From the NCBI RefSeq assembly GCF_030408755.1, contig NZ_CP047209.1, forward strand, positions 1,364,001 to 1,428,000: DNA of 64,000 bases. Reading direction: 5' to 3'. The position numbers and the translations under genes are program-made. The stretch comes from Corynebacterium felinum (lineage in GTDB: Bacteria > Actinomycetota > Actinomycetes > Mycobacteriales > Mycobacteriaceae). Positions 8,498 to 17,970 of this stretch are shown one piece after another. Position 1 is the first letter of the stretch. Every line of letters begins with the position of its first letter. The notes under the pieces were generated by a model. The model was not told the DNA's origin, did no database searches, and saw only the letters and a program-made list of their open reading frames with translations.

Positions 8498-11400
8498 TCA
8501 GCGTCGCTGGCGATACCGTTCAGTGGTGAGTTCCTCATAGCCGGGGATATCACCAGAAACGTACCTTTGCCACACCTCCGCAAAAAGATCAGCGTAGGGA
8601 ACGATCGGTGGGCAACCAGCGACAATCGGACGGTTTTTCGCAGACTTCCACAACAGATAATGAGGAGCTTTCCACACCTCCATCGCAGGGCCCGTGTCAG
8701 ATTTTTCCAACCAACCACCCGGCAAGAAAACACTGCGACCGGTGCCTGCACGCTTAGCAGTAACAACAAGGCCCTTATCAACAAGCTCAGCTGCCACCTG
8801 ATCCAACTGCTTCTTCGACCAGCCGTTCCACTTCTTAATAGAGTTATCCATCGGGCGAGTCAAAGCAGCCAACTGCAAGAAATAGCGAGCCGCATCGCTG
8901 CTGAGCCCCAACGTACGCGAGGCCTCAGCAACAACCGCAGGAGCAACAACAGAAGGATCCTCCTTGACCCCTTCCACCACAGAACCCTGCGTGAGATAGT
9001 CAAGCAAGGAATCAAGATAGCCTTCCTTAACCAGCCGCAGAGCATGCTCATCCGGCGTGGACTTTCGCCAAGGGGCATTATCAAAGTCACTGCCCAAAGG
9101 GATATGTGGATCTTCGATCGTGACGTCACACACCTTGCGAATGCGCTCGGCCAAATTACCTGCCGCAACACTCGAAGGCTCAACTGCATGTGCCAGATGA
9201 ATGAAAACAGCAAGCAGCTTCGGGCCATAGTAGCGAAGATGGCTTGGCTCATCGCACACATCGTCTATAAAGTGATGATCCAACGATGTGCGCAAAGAAA
9301 GCGGAATTAAATCCCAGTGTTGCCACTCAAGAGTGATCCATGGCTTACCCCAGAGACGTTGCCAAGCATCAGCCAACGCAGCCACATCGGGCCCAGTACT
9401 AAGAAAATCTTTATGCCACGTCAATGCCAAAAGTCGCCAGCGCTGATCGGGGAGAACACGGCGGGTTATATCATTAAAACTATCAACGTCATTCTTTGAT
9501 ACAGCCAAAACCTCACTGACCTGAGCTGTAGTTTCATTATGGAATGGCATTTCATAATCATGAAGGCCACCGCCAAAAAGCAAAGCCCACACCTGTGGCG
9601 GGAAGGTAGTGACAGCCGCTGCCTGCTCAGCTATTTCGGTAATCGTGGCATTATCCCAACTAGGGCTGAGCTGCCCCGGCGTCGAATGGCGATTGACATG
9701 CCAGGCGAGAATCTCATCAAGGGCTGACTGAAATTCCTCTTTCGGAACAAAAAGCCCATCATCGATAACCTCATACTCCGCCGGTTCAGTGGGTTTTTCC
9801 GATAAATCAGGATTCCAGAAACGGGTATAGCTCGTTGGAGTTCTTTCAACAATCGAGAAATTATCCCACAAAACATCAGGTTCTGCATCCAAAGAATCAG
9901 ATCGCACTGTGACCCTTCGCCATGTGCCAAGCACACCCGAATCCACGCACCAGGTTAAAAACTCATGGTAATGGCGCACTTTTTCCAGCGGAAGACCAGG
10001 GCCTGATAGCCACGCCAGCCACCGCATTTCTTGACCAATAGTATCCCAAAGGAAACGTGCTTCCCACGGCGTACGGAAACTCCCATCGCGCTGCGGTGTA
10101 TTGAGCAACACCGCAGTCTTATACACCGCCTTGACAGAACCTTTCCACGTCTTATGAGGCATGGGATCAGGCGGCTGTGAAATGTTCACCTGTTGCACCG
10201 GTGATTTCTCAAGCGAGGCATACAGGTAGCTTAGAGGCTTCGGCACAGACTTCAGATGTGGAAGATCAATCTGCACACAATAAATTTCACTGATATCGAC
10301 GATAATTCCAGCGATAGCAGCAGCAAGAGTCTCATCGCCTTCCGCGAAATCAAGGATGCGTGTTGGCTCAGAAATAAGCTGTGCAGCTTGTTCCGTCGTG
10401 CATTGACGCATCTTCGTACTCACAGCCTGATTCCGTACCCGCAATTGATGGAACCCAACAGCATTGAGGGTATTCAGCACATGCTTCTTGCCGGTGTGTG
10501 TCAGCGCAGGCGCAATCGCGGTCATGGTTGCAGCATCGCACAGCGCAATAGGCTGTCGCCAAAAATAGTTAGTGTCTAAATACCACACCTGTGCGCCTGG
10601 CTTTTTTAGTGCCCTATAGTTCGCATGCTCGAAATGGAAGGTGCCCAAAGGGCTGACATACACCGATTTTTCTTCGTCGGTGTGAAATGACAATCCAAAA
10701 ATCCGATCACCCGCAACACCCAAAGGAGATTCGCTCGTGCTTGAAGTAACGCGGGTGGCAAAACTGTGCGTGAAATCTAATTCAGCACGAGGATCAACAG
10801 CTGCCGAAAGCTCGGGCACATCCAATCCTGGCAGTGAACCTGTAACCACGTGCGCATGAAAATCTTTGCGTGGGATCTTCTCACCATCAGGAAGGGCAAC
10901 CACAACGGAATCCTCTGAACTACGCACAGCATATACCGGGTTGAAACCAACGTGCGGGCCGGACGGTGCCGTGTTTAACTGCCCTTCGGTAATGGCAGTC
11001 GGGCCAATATACAAAGTTTGGTCGATAACGCTGACGTATTCTTCGACGGAGTGACTGGAGAAATTTTCCGTGATGGTGTGTGCCACACCCTCGGATAGCC
11101 ACATCCATTGATGCTCATTTGCTGAATGATCATAATAGGCATAAAAAACGTCATTATCAGTAGGAATGACTTTGCCGTGGTAGTTGCTTGGCAGCCGGTA
11201 TTTCCGATAATTGTCGCCGTTAAAAGTATGGAGATCCCTTCCGTTTTGCAGACACACCCATGGGTAGGTGGCGGAAATGTGGGTATTTTCCGTCATTATT
11301 TCGGGGGCTTGATCTTCAAATAATGGCCACGTGTATTCCACGAGTGTTCCGCGACGAAGTCGTTCTGCAAGCTCCTCAGCGAGATCAATGTGGAGAATTG

Positions 11401-12877
11401 CTTCGACCAATTCGGAAAAGTGCGTGCGCAACAACGGAGTGTCGAGGTGGCGGCGATGGTTATCAAAATTCTCCCACTGTGCTTTTGACCCACCGGTTAT
11501 AGCACGTTGATCGAGTAGTGCTTGGAGTTTCCATTCCACAACTTTTCGGGTGGGTTCTCCCGCAAGCAATGTTTTCAGATTGTGCTCTAGGGCTTTTGTG
11601 TCCAATCCTTTAACAAGGTCATCACGAATGCTTTCCTGCTCAACCAAATACCGAAGATCGCGGTGCCGTTGACGTAGCCATTCATCAAAACTAAAACGGC
11701 GTTCCCAATGATATTGCGGAGGGATTGGTTTCCAGTCGGTTTGTGCCGCAATGAAAGCATCAAGATAGTCAAGGTGGTACTTAACGCTGATGGTGCGAAT
11801 GGGCACGCCTGTGAGCCTTTCGGTGTTGCCCACGATAGCTTCAAGTAAGTCAGGGTTACTTTCTGCGAAGAACCGCCAGGTGGAATGCCCATGGCTGATG
11901 AGTGAATCTAACCATTGGGCAAACTTATCTGGGTTTGTGCGCAACGGATCCCATAACTTGAGTTTTTGCAATGTGCGCACGTACTCATCGGCATCCCACT
12001 GCTGCGGGATCATGGTGTAAAGGCATTCAGCTAAATTCGGCTGCGTTTTTAAGAGCTCAGGTAGCGCCTTGATAATCTTTTTCAGCAACGTTTCTGAGGA
12101 ACGAGGGAAACTTCGGGTGGGCACATAAGCGGCGATAAAAGAGTGCTCGACTTCGCGCAGGCTCATCCCGAGGTGTTTGCCAATGAAATGGAGGTCTTTA
12201 AAAGCGTTCGCGTAAATGCCGACACCAGCTTTGGCCTGCTCAAGCAGAAGCTGGAAGAAATAATCGTAGGCTTCCTGCGGTTGGCTGCGTGAGAGAGCAT
12301 CGCGAGCTTCTTGGGAAAGAGTTTTAGCACTCACTATGCCTAAGGAAGCAAACTCGGCGAAAGCGTGGGCATGACGTTGCGGATCGATGCTCAGCGAGTG
12401 ATTGCGTTCGGTTTCACGCGCTTTACTGAAAAACTGTTTTGCATAGCTTGTGTTCTCAACGTCGTTGAAAATGCGGGCAATTTCTTCCAAGAAGGTGGGG
12501 AGGAAATGTGGAGCTGAAGCTTGGAGCATGCCAGCGAGTTCGGTGATGTGCTTTCTGACCTTGCTTGGCTCACTTTTTGCTTTTCGACGCGCCCACTCGA
12601 CGTCTTTGACTAAGTTCAGGGCATGCCGTGCGTTTGGGGGATCGCTGAGAATTGCCCATGCGGGAAAACCGATGGCGCGTTTAGGGGTGAAACCTACCTC
12701 TTTGCTGTGTGTTGTGCGTAAGCCGACTGTATCTAAGGCTAAAGTTTCAGCTTCGATCAAAGGCTGGGCAACTAATTTAATCAGTGGTGCGTTTGTGCCT
12801 AGTCCAGTATCAATGCTTAAAGCGACAAGGGGAACATCGTTGGTGCGTGCATGTGTGTGGATTTGTCCAATACTCAT
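8498..12877 (-). CDS. Large three-part protein with C-terminal winged-helix-like region
   Basis: A 1459-aa protein, one of the largest here, with function unknown. I see three parts. Residues 1-300 are helical, with the segment FLPTFLEEIARIF and NTSYAKQFFSKARE-type text that I recall from long actinobacterial proteins annotated only as DNA-binding protein. Residues 309-888 are the region repeated in the 606-aa neighbour. Residues 900-1459 form a third part; within it 1320-1390 resemble a winged helix (LGLSSDAARYFLQL, then a helix, then GRSVFLPGGW). There is no signal peptide, P-loop or membrane helix. The gene starts only 20 bases after the DUF4132-like gene, so the two are co-transcribed. 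Context suggests a partner or effector of the MoxR-VWA-SWIM set; nucleic-acid binding is inference only. Confidence 0.75.
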   Translation of the reverse strand: MSIGQIHTHARTNDVPLVALSIDTGLGTNAPLIKLVAQPLIEAETLALDTVGLRTTHSKEVGFTPKRAIGFPAWAILSDPPNARHALNLVKDVEWARRKAKSEPSKVRKHITELAGMLQASAPHFLPTFLEEIARIFNDVENTSYAKQFFSKARETERNHSLSIDPQRHAHAFAEFASLGIVSAKTLSQEARDALSRSQPQEAYDYFFQLLLEQAKAGVGIYANAFKDLHFIGKHLGMSLREVEHSFIAAYVPTRSFPRSSETLLKKIIKALPELLKTQPNLAECLYTMIPQQWDADEYVRTLQKLKLWDPLRTNPDKFAQWLDSLISHGHSTWRFFAESNPDLLEAIVGNTERLTGVPIRTISVKYHLDYLDAFIAAQTDWKPIPPQYHWERRFSFDEWLRQRHRDLRYLVEQESIRDDLVKGLDTKALEHNLKTLLAGEPTRKVVEWKLQALLDQRAITGGSKAQWENFDNHRRHLDTPLLRTHFSELVEAILHIDLAEELAERLRRGTLVEYTWPLFEDQAPEIMTENTHISATYPWVCLQNGRDLHTFNGDNYRKYRLPSNYHGKVIPTDNDVFYAYYDHSANEHQWMWLSEGVAHTITENFSSHSVEEYVSVIDQTLYIGPTAITEGQLNTAPSGPHVGFNPVYAVRSSEDSVVVALPDGEKIPRKDFHAHVVTGSLPGLDVPELSAAVDPRAELDFTHSFATRVTSSTSESPLGVAGDRIFGLSFHTDEEKSVYVSPLGTFHFEHANYRALKKPGAQVWYLDTNYFWRQPIALCDAATMTAIAPALTHTGKKHVLNTLNAVGFHQLRVRNQAVSTKMRQCTTEQAAQLISEPTRILDFAEGDETLAAAIAGIIVDISEIYCVQIDLPHLKSVPKPLSYLYASLEKSPVQQVNISQPPDPMPHKTWKGSVKAVYKTAVLLNTPQRDGSFRTPWEARFLWDTIGQEMRWLAWLSGPGLPLEKVRHYHEFLTWCVDSGVLGTWRRVTVRSDSLDAEPDVLWDNFSIVERTPTSYTRFWNPDLSEKPTEPAEYEVIDDGLFVPKEEFQSALDEILAWHVNRHSTPGQLSPSWDNATITEIAEQAAAVTTFPPQVWALLFGGGLHDYEMPFHNETTAQVSEVLAVSKNDVDSFNDITRRVLPDQRWRLLALTWHKDFLSTGPDVAALADAWQRLWGKPWITLEWQHWDLIPLSLRTSLDHHFIDDVCDEPSHLRYYGPKLLAVFIHLAHAVEPSSVAAGNLAERIRKVCDVTIEDPHIPLGSDFDNAPWRKSTPDEHALRLVKEGYLDSLLDYLTQGSVVEGVKEDPSVVAPAVVAEASRTLGLSSDAARYFLQLAALTRPMDNSIKKWNGWSKKQLDQVAAELVDKGLVVTAKRAGTGRSVFLPGGWLEKSDTGPAMEVWKAPHYLLWKSAKNRPIVAGCPPIVPYADLFAEVWQRYVSGDIPGYEELTTERYRQRR

Positions 12878-12897
12878 GAGTCTTTAGCCCTCGTCTT

Positions 12898-13734
12898 CTA
12901 TTTTTCTACCTGCATAAATGTATTCGCACATGCGGATTCCTTCACTCCAGGCAATAGGCCCAACATCGTGTGTGTGTGTATTTCAGTATTCGCACTAAAA
13001 AATTTCAAAACTCCCAGATGTGCTTCGCTGAAGGGATCGTAGGCTTCCAGCTCAAGCAGGGCATTGATGCGTTGGCCAGCTTCGTTTACTTCGACGGTGG
13101 CACCATACATATCTGCCTTGAACCCACCATTACGGGCGCGACTAAAAAGATGGGATGCCTGTTCAAAATGTGCATCTTTATAGCGCTGCACATGTTCGCG
13201 CTGCGTTTGTGCATCTGCGGGTTTGTGGTGGATTTCGCGAAACAGTTGGTCAATTCCTTGAGTTGCCCCAAGCTCGGAAGAAAACTCGCGCCAATCCTCA
13301 ATATCGCAAAGAACAGCAGGGTGGGGGATAGTGATGGTCTCAGCGGTGATCTCTACGGATTCTCCGTCAAGATCCGCAACAGCCACACCTGTGTGCCGTA
13401 TATCGCGTAAAAGCCCTACAACTGTGCCATCGGTGATGACAAGGTTGTGCAGATATTTGCGCCAGATTGGGTCTGGCCACAACTGTTGGATCGCAATAAC
13501 AGGGATCGGATGCCCGTGGAGGAACCACTCTGCAACGTTTTGGGCGCATTCTTGATCATGCTGAGTAAGAACAGTGAGCAAACCTGCAAGTCGATCAAAA
13601 GCAGGAGTCTTTTTTGCTTTCGCCGGTACAGATTTTAATACTCTCCCCTTGGCATTGCGGGCTTTAATCTGCCCATCTTCAACTTTCAGAAAGTAGTCTC
13701 CGGCGGGGATCCACCCATCAGCAGAATCAGTCAT
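12898..13734 (-). CDS. Short DUF4132 (MolR/YehI)-like protein
   Basis: A 278-aa protein. The middle and C-terminal half carry the layout I associate with DUF4132, the domain of E. coli MolR and YehI: an aromatic NLVITDGTVVGLLRD stretch near 95-110, then ITIPHPAVL..W near 138-150, then a GIDQLFREIH segment near 170-178, and a mixed region ending LELEAYDPFS. Full-length family members exceed 1000 residues, so this is a compact version, possibly complemented by the adjacent 1459-aa protein. It is the first gene of the leftward operon; the next ATG follows 20 bases later. YehI lies next to yehLMPQ in E. coli, which supports a functional link. The DUF4132 assignment is from memory of the pattern and is moderate. 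Confidence 0.65.
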   Translation of the reverse strand: MTDSADGWIPAGDYFLKVEDGQIKARNAKGRVLKSVPAKAKKTPAFDRLAGLLTVLTQHDQECAQNVAEWFLHGHPIPVIAIQQLWPDPIWRKYLHNLVITDGTVVGLLRDIRHTGVAVADLDGESVEITAETITIPHPAVLCDIEDWREFSSELGATQGIDQLFREIHHKPADAQTQREHVQRYKDAHFEQASHLFSRARNGGFKADMYGATVEVNEAGQRINALLELEAYDPFSEAHLGVLKFFSANTEIHTHTMLGLLPGVKESACANTFMQVEK

Positions 13735-13765
13735 GAACTAAACCTATCCCGAGTTGTTGTGTTGC

Positions 13766-13806
13766 CCCTTATTCACTGGCACCAAGAAATGACAGTGATA
13801 CAAGGG
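13766..13806. promoter_or_regulatory. Imperfect inverted repeat in divergent promoter region
   Basis: CCCTTATTCACTG (13766-13778) faces CAGTGATACAAGGG (13793-13806), matching except for one extra base and one mismatch. It lies about 30-70 bases upstream of the leftward DUF4132 operon start, between divergent genes. It may be an operator or an RNA hairpin; no known regulator site is matched. Confidence 0.3.
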
Positions 13807-14084
13807 CAGTGTTGATCGCTCTACGAGGGTATTTTAGGCAAAGCATCAGAACAATTGTGCCAATATCGCGCAAGCTTGGGTAAAAGTTTGACTATTCTTA
13901 ACCATCTTTAAGCTAGGGGATGGTGGGTGTCGGTTTTATCTCTCTAAAGCCTGGTGAACAACTGGGGCAGGTGCGACTTGCGGCGTGGTTAGTTTTCTTA
14001 TGTTGAGTTGAGCTCGGGTGGGGTTGGGTGATTATTTTCACCCTGAACACTGGCAGGATTGCCCCTTCTCTATATTGGGAAAGT

Positions 14085-14876
14085 ATGGCACGAAATGCGA
14101 TGAAAAACGGGTGGATCACGGATCAGCACGGGTCGTGGGCAATGGGGTTTGCGCCACTTATTTTTGGGCTCGTTCTCGCCCAGCGTCACTGGCTGCATCT
14201 TGCGCTTGTGGGTGCGTGGACTTTCGGGTTTTTCTTCTTCGCGGTGGCTGAGAAGTGGTTGAAGTTTAGATTCAAGCCGCGCTATCGCCCAGCGCTCATC
14301 ACCTATCTGGTTTTAACGAACGTTTTCTGTCTCATTCTCCTTATTGGCGCACCGCATCTTGCATGGTGGGGGCTTGTGTTTGCGCCCTTGGTGGCCCTTT
14401 CTTTTCATCGGGCCTGGCAGAAGCGTGAACGTGAACTTACGTCTCGGCTTGTGGCCATTGCTGCTGCCGCCTTGATTCTTCCGGTAGCGGTGAATCTTCC
14501 CACGAAACTTCCATGGTTTGCCGAAGGGGGAGTAAGCCTGCACGCGTGGTTCTTTACTGCCCTCTTATCTTTGTACTTTGCCACCACGGTTCCACTGGTA
14601 AAAACTCTCATTCGGGAAAGCGGTTCGAAGGCGTGGTTTATTGGATCGGTGACGACTCACCTCCTAGCTTTCGGCATCGTGGCGGTGTTGGGGTGGATTG
14701 GGTATGTGTCCTGGCTGCATGTGATTGTGTGGTTCGCACTTGTTATTCGTGCGTACGCGCTGCCAGTGATTGCGCAGCGTCGTGGCAAACGCTTTAGCCC
14801 ACGCAAGATTGGGCGCTTGGAAATTGTGTTCAGTATTGCAATTTTTGCCACCTTGCCGTTTAATTCTCCGTTCTAG
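14085..14876 (+). CDS. YwiC-like integral membrane protein
   Basis: A membrane protein of about 263 aa with seven to eight hydrophobic segments spread over its length and short basic loops. The N-terminal ITDQHGSWAM motif is the hallmark of the YwiC-like family, whose biochemical role is not established. I chose ATG 14085 because the family begins just before this motif. An in-frame ATG at 14028 adds 19 residues without a ribosome site. A TATATT element at 14071 might be a -10 box. Stand-alone gene, divergent from the DUF4132 operon. Confidence 0.75.
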   Translation: MARNAMKNGWITDQHGSWAMGFAPLIFGLVLAQRHWLHLALVGAWTFGFFFFAVAEKWLKFRFKPRYRPALITYLVLTNVFCLILLIGAPHLAWWGLVFAPLVALSFHRAWQKRERELTSRLVAIAAAALILPVAVNLPTKLPWFAEGGVSLHAWFFTALLSLYFATTVPLVKTLIRESGSKAWFIGSVTTHLLAFGIVAVLGWIGYVSWLHVIVWFALVIRAYALPVIAQRRGKRFSPRKIGRLEIVFSIAIFATLPFNSPF

Positions 14877-15158
14877 TGGGGGGTGATTATCGTGTGGCTG
14901 TGATTGGTGTGAGAGTTGCACGATTGTGCATATGTGTGAGTTTTCGTGAGCGGATCTGTAGTGAGGGTGTAATTGTTCACTCACGGTGGAGATTGAATTA
15001 ATAATATTCATTTCACTTTGATGTATTCGTGCTGCATGGGGCGATTTAACAGACTGCTTAGTCTATTTTATATTTACCGTCCTGTACATACCGGCCTACT
15101 ATGTGGTTCAACCCTTTTGCGTACACACAATCAAAGAAAGTTGAACCCTCAAGTTGCC

Positions 15159-16538
15159 ATGATTATCACTGGATTAATAGTCGGCCTCGTACTCGGCGCA
15201 CTTATGCAACGCGGACGATTCTGCGTCACCGGAATGCTGCGCGATATCTTCCTGACAAAAACGTGGCGCAGTTTCGTCGCCCTCCTTATCGTTATCTCCG
15301 TCCACGCAATCGGGCTTACCGCCTTAGATTCTGCCGGAATAATTTCAACATCAGTCGATACTTTCGCTCCCATTGCTGTGGTGATCGGCGGTTTCATTTT
15401 TGGTCTCGGCATCGTTCTTGCAGGCGGCTGCGCCTCCGGTACGTGGTATCGCTCCGGTGAGGGGCTTGTAGGTTCCTGGGTTGCATTGATTGCCTACGCG
15501 GTAACCTCCGCGGCGATGAAAACTGGTGCGCTGAGCGGTTTTAATGCGTGGCTTCGCGGTTTCACGGTTGATGCCACCACAATTCCTGAAAGCCTTGGTG
15601 TTTCCCCATGGTATTTCGTGATCGGGTTGAGCCTGCTTACTGCTTATGCTGTGGTTAACTACCGCAATCGTGCGAGTAGCCAGGTCAAGGGTGATCTTGG
15701 TGTGCGGGGTTGGCGTCGTCCGCTTCATCAGTACACGGCAGGGTTGCTGATCGGAATCGTTGGTGTGATCGCATGGCCGTTGTCGGGTGCGGCGGGCCGT
15801 GATTCGGGGCTAGGTATTACGGGTCCTTCTGCAAACCTGACGAACTTCATTGTGTCCGGCGATCTGAAATATCTTGACTGGGGTGTGTTGTTGGTGCTCG
15901 GCATTCTGGTTGGCGCGCACTTTTCCGCGCGTGCTGCTGGCGAGTTTCGGGTTCGTGTTCCGGACCCGCAGGCTGCTGTGCGTGCACTCGTTGGCGGCGT
16001 GCTGATGGGCGTGGGCGCATGCTTGGCGGGTGGCTGCACCGTGGGTAACGGCATGGTGGAAACGAGCTTGTTCGGTTACCAGGGTTGGGTTGCATTGCTG
16101 GCTATCGGCCTTGGCGTGGGTGCGGCGGCGAAGCTGTGGCTCAAGCCCACCGCGCAGTCTGTAGCACTGCAGCGCAGCACGGAGGAACAGCCCGTGCGGC
16201 CGGTTGATCATGATCGAATTGCGCGTCAGTATGGCAGTGTTGCCACAGCACCTGTAGCGCTGAAGGTTGCTGCCCCGAGTCAGGCTGGTGTGCGGCAACT
16301 CGCAGCTGGGGTGTATGCGCTTGATACGGTTGGCGCTATCTGCCCGTTTCCGCTTATCGACGCCAAAAATGCGATGAGCCGTCTCGAAGCGGGGGAGAAG
16401 CTTGTGATTGATTTTGATTGCACTCAAGCAACGGACAGTATTCCGCAGTGGGCGGCCGATAATGGGCATAAGATTGAGAATTTCCACCAGACGCAGGCAG
16501 CTGGCTGGCAGTTGACCGTGGTGAAAGGTGAAAACTAA
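15159..16538 (+). CDS. YeeE/YedE-family sulfur transporter fused to a TusA-like domain
   Basis: A polytopic membrane protein (459 aa) of the YeeE/YedE family, which includes thiosulfate importers. Family signatures are QRGRFCVTG near the N terminus, GGCASGTWYRSGEG after the third segment, and GGCTVGNGMVETSL in the second half. The two Cys-containing repeats reflect the duplicated fold. Residues about 386-459 are a soluble TusA-like sulfur-carrier domain with the CPFPL motif (Cys about 395). The fusion suggests that imported sulfur is handed directly to a cytoplasmic carrier cysteine. ATG 15159 begins exactly at the first membrane segment; the in-frame start at 15018 would add a non-conserved 47-residue leader. 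Single-gene unit, ended by the hairpin at 16562. Confidence 0.85.
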   Translation: MIITGLIVGLVLGALMQRGRFCVTGMLRDIFLTKTWRSFVALLIVISVHAIGLTALDSAGIISTSVDTFAPIAVVIGGFIFGLGIVLAGGCASGTWYRSGEGLVGSWVALIAYAVTSAAMKTGALSGFNAWLRGFTVDATTIPESLGVSPWYFVIGLSLLTAYAVVNYRNRASSQVKGDLGVRGWRRPLHQYTAGLLIGIVGVIAWPLSGAAGRDSGLGITGPSANLTNFIVSGDLKYLDWGVLLVLGILVGAHFSARAAGEFRVRVPDPQAAVRALVGGVLMGVGACLAGGCTVGNGMVETSLFGYQGWVALLAIGLGVGAAAKLWLKPTAQSVALQRSTEEQPVRPVDHDRIARQYGSVATAPVALKVAAPSQAGVRQLAAGVYALDTVGAICPFPLIDAKNAMSRLEAGEKLVIDFDCTQATDSIPQWAADNGHKIENFHQTQAAGWQLTVVKGEN

Positions 16539-16561
16539 CAACCAGCTATGTGTGTAGCAAT

Positions 16562-16604
16562 TGCGGGGTGTGCACGCCGAAGGGCTGTGATGCCCCGCAT
16601 TTTT
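16562..16604 (+). terminator. Intrinsic terminator after the YedE-TusA gene
   Basis: A TGCGGGG/CCCCGCA stem (16562-16568 with 16593-16599), a 24-base loop, then TTTTTG. It lies 24 bases after the stop codon. Confidence 0.6.
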
Positions 16605-16641
16605 GTGTTCATTTATAGGTGTTGGGGGCTTGAGTGCACGG

Positions 16642-16830
16642 TGAATAAATGTGTACATAATATGAGGTATATGTGCATTGTGGGGCAAAATATTCCTTTT
16701 CTGTGATCTGTGAACTGTGGAATAAATTGGTATTGACTTGCGTTGATTTGGTGCGGGTGGGGCTGATGAAGAAAAACTTCACCCCCTTAAGTGGCACATA
16801 ATTTACGTCGTTGTGCATAAATGCTAGGAT
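16642..16830 (+). promoter_or_regulatory. argC upstream region with candidate ARG-box-like sites
   Basis: The AT-rich interval before argC contains GTGAATAAATGTGTAC (16641-16656) and TGCATAAATGCT (16814-16825). These resemble half or full ARG boxes bound by ArgR, which is encoded in the same cluster. A CATAAT at 16797 could be a -10 element. AGGA at 16826-16829 is the argC ribosome site. The operator calls rest only on similarity to the TGAAT/TGCAT-type consensus. Confidence 0.4.
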
Positions 16831-16837
16831 TGTCTGC

Positions 16838-17881
16838 ATGTCAATCAAGGTAGCTGTCGCAGGAGCCTCCGGATATGCGGGAGCAGAAATCATTCGACTT
16901 CTGCTCATGCACCCACGCTTTGCTTCGGGGGAATTAGAAATCGGCGCACTCACCGGCGCATCCACCGCAGGGGAGTCTGTCGCCGCGTTGATGCCACATT
17001 TGGTGGGCGTGGCCGACCGAGTGATCGAGCCGACCACCGCAGACACTCTGGCAGGCCACGATGTGGTTTTCCTGGGGTTGCCACATGGGCATTCGGCTGC
17101 CATTGCTGCTCAGTTGGGCGAGTCAGTGTTGGTTATTGACTGCGCAGCTGATTTCCGATTGAAGAATTCGCAGGATTGGGAAGATTTTTATGGCACTGCC
17201 CACGCGGGCACGTGGCCGTATGGTATTCCTGAAATGCCAGGTCAGCGTGAAGCTTTGGCGGGAAGTACTCGTGTAGCCGTTCCTGGTTGTTTCCCCACAG
17301 GGGCAACGCTGGCTATGCTGCCGGCTGTTGCGGCGTCGTTAGTCAAGCCAGAACTGACTTTTGTCTCCATCACCGGTGTCTCAGGTGGCGGGAAGAAGGC
17401 TTCTGTGGGCTTGTTGGGATCTGAGACTATGGGGTCGCTTAAGGCATATAACACCGCTGGTGCGCACCGCCATAACCCGGAAATCACGCAAAACTTGCAG
17501 GCATTTAGCGACGAGGAAATTACGGTGAGTTTTACCCCGGTGCTTGCACCGTTGCCGCGTGGAATTCTCACTACCGCGAGCGCTCCTTTGGCCCCAGGGG
17601 TTACAGCAGCGCAGGCGCGTGAAACCTATTGTGAGTTTTATCAGGATGAGTATTTTGTTCACGTACTTGCGCCCGGCATTCAGCCGCACACGCAAAATAT
17701 TGTGGGGACAAATATGTGCCATCTTCAGGTGGAGGTCGATGAACGAGCAGGACGTCTGTTGGTGACCACTGCCATTGATAATTTATGCAAAGGTACCGCA
17801 GGCGCTGCGGTGCAGTGCATGAATATTGCGCTCGGGTGGGATGAAACCGCAGGTCTTCCCATCAATGGCGTTGCTCCCTAA
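16838..17881 (+). CDS. argC: N-acetyl-gamma-glutamyl-phosphate reductase
   Basis: Reduces N-acetylglutamyl phosphate to N-acetylglutamate semialdehyde with NADPH, the third step from glutamate to arginine. The protein has 347 aa, a normal length. The N-terminal [17 protein letters not shown] is the NADP-binding Rossmann motif. The catalytic cysteine sits in [13 protein letters not shown] near residue 150. Conserved HRHNPE and [12 protein letters not shown] segments follow. ATG 16838 has AGGA eight bases upstream, and the in-frame GTG further upstream is ignored. First gene of the arginine cluster, 89 bases before argJ. Confidence 0.97.
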   Translation: MSIKVAVAGASGYAGAEIIRLLLMHPRFASGELEIGALTGASTAGESVAALMPHLVGVADRVIEPTTADTLAGHDVVFLGLPHGHSAAIAAQLGESVLVIDCAADFRLKNSQDWEDFYGTAHAGTWPYGIPEMPGQREALAGSTRVAVPGCFPTGATLAMLPAVAASLVKPELTFVSITGVSGGGKKASVGLLGSETMGSLKAYNTAGAHRHNPEITQNLQAFSDEEITVSFTPVLAPLPRGILTTASAPLAPGVTAAQARETYCEFYQDEYFVHVLAPGIQPHTQNIVGTNMCHLQVEVDERAGRLLVTTAIDNLCKGTAGAAVQCMNIALGWDETAGLPINGVAP

Positions 17882-17970
17882 TGCATGCATGTTCGGTTTT
17901 CTTCAAAATTTTCCGCATTATTTCCCAGTGTTTTTCGCACTCGCACTCACGAAAGTAAAGGTCAATTGCA

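Noticed and set aside
8348..9310. 320-aa rightward frame over the end of the 1459-aa gene
   Set aside because: Most of it is antisense to a longer frame shared with a paralogue; no ribosome site or motif.
15810..16688. 292-aa frame antisense to the YedE-TusA gene
   Set aside because: The opposite strand encodes clear family motifs; this frame has none.
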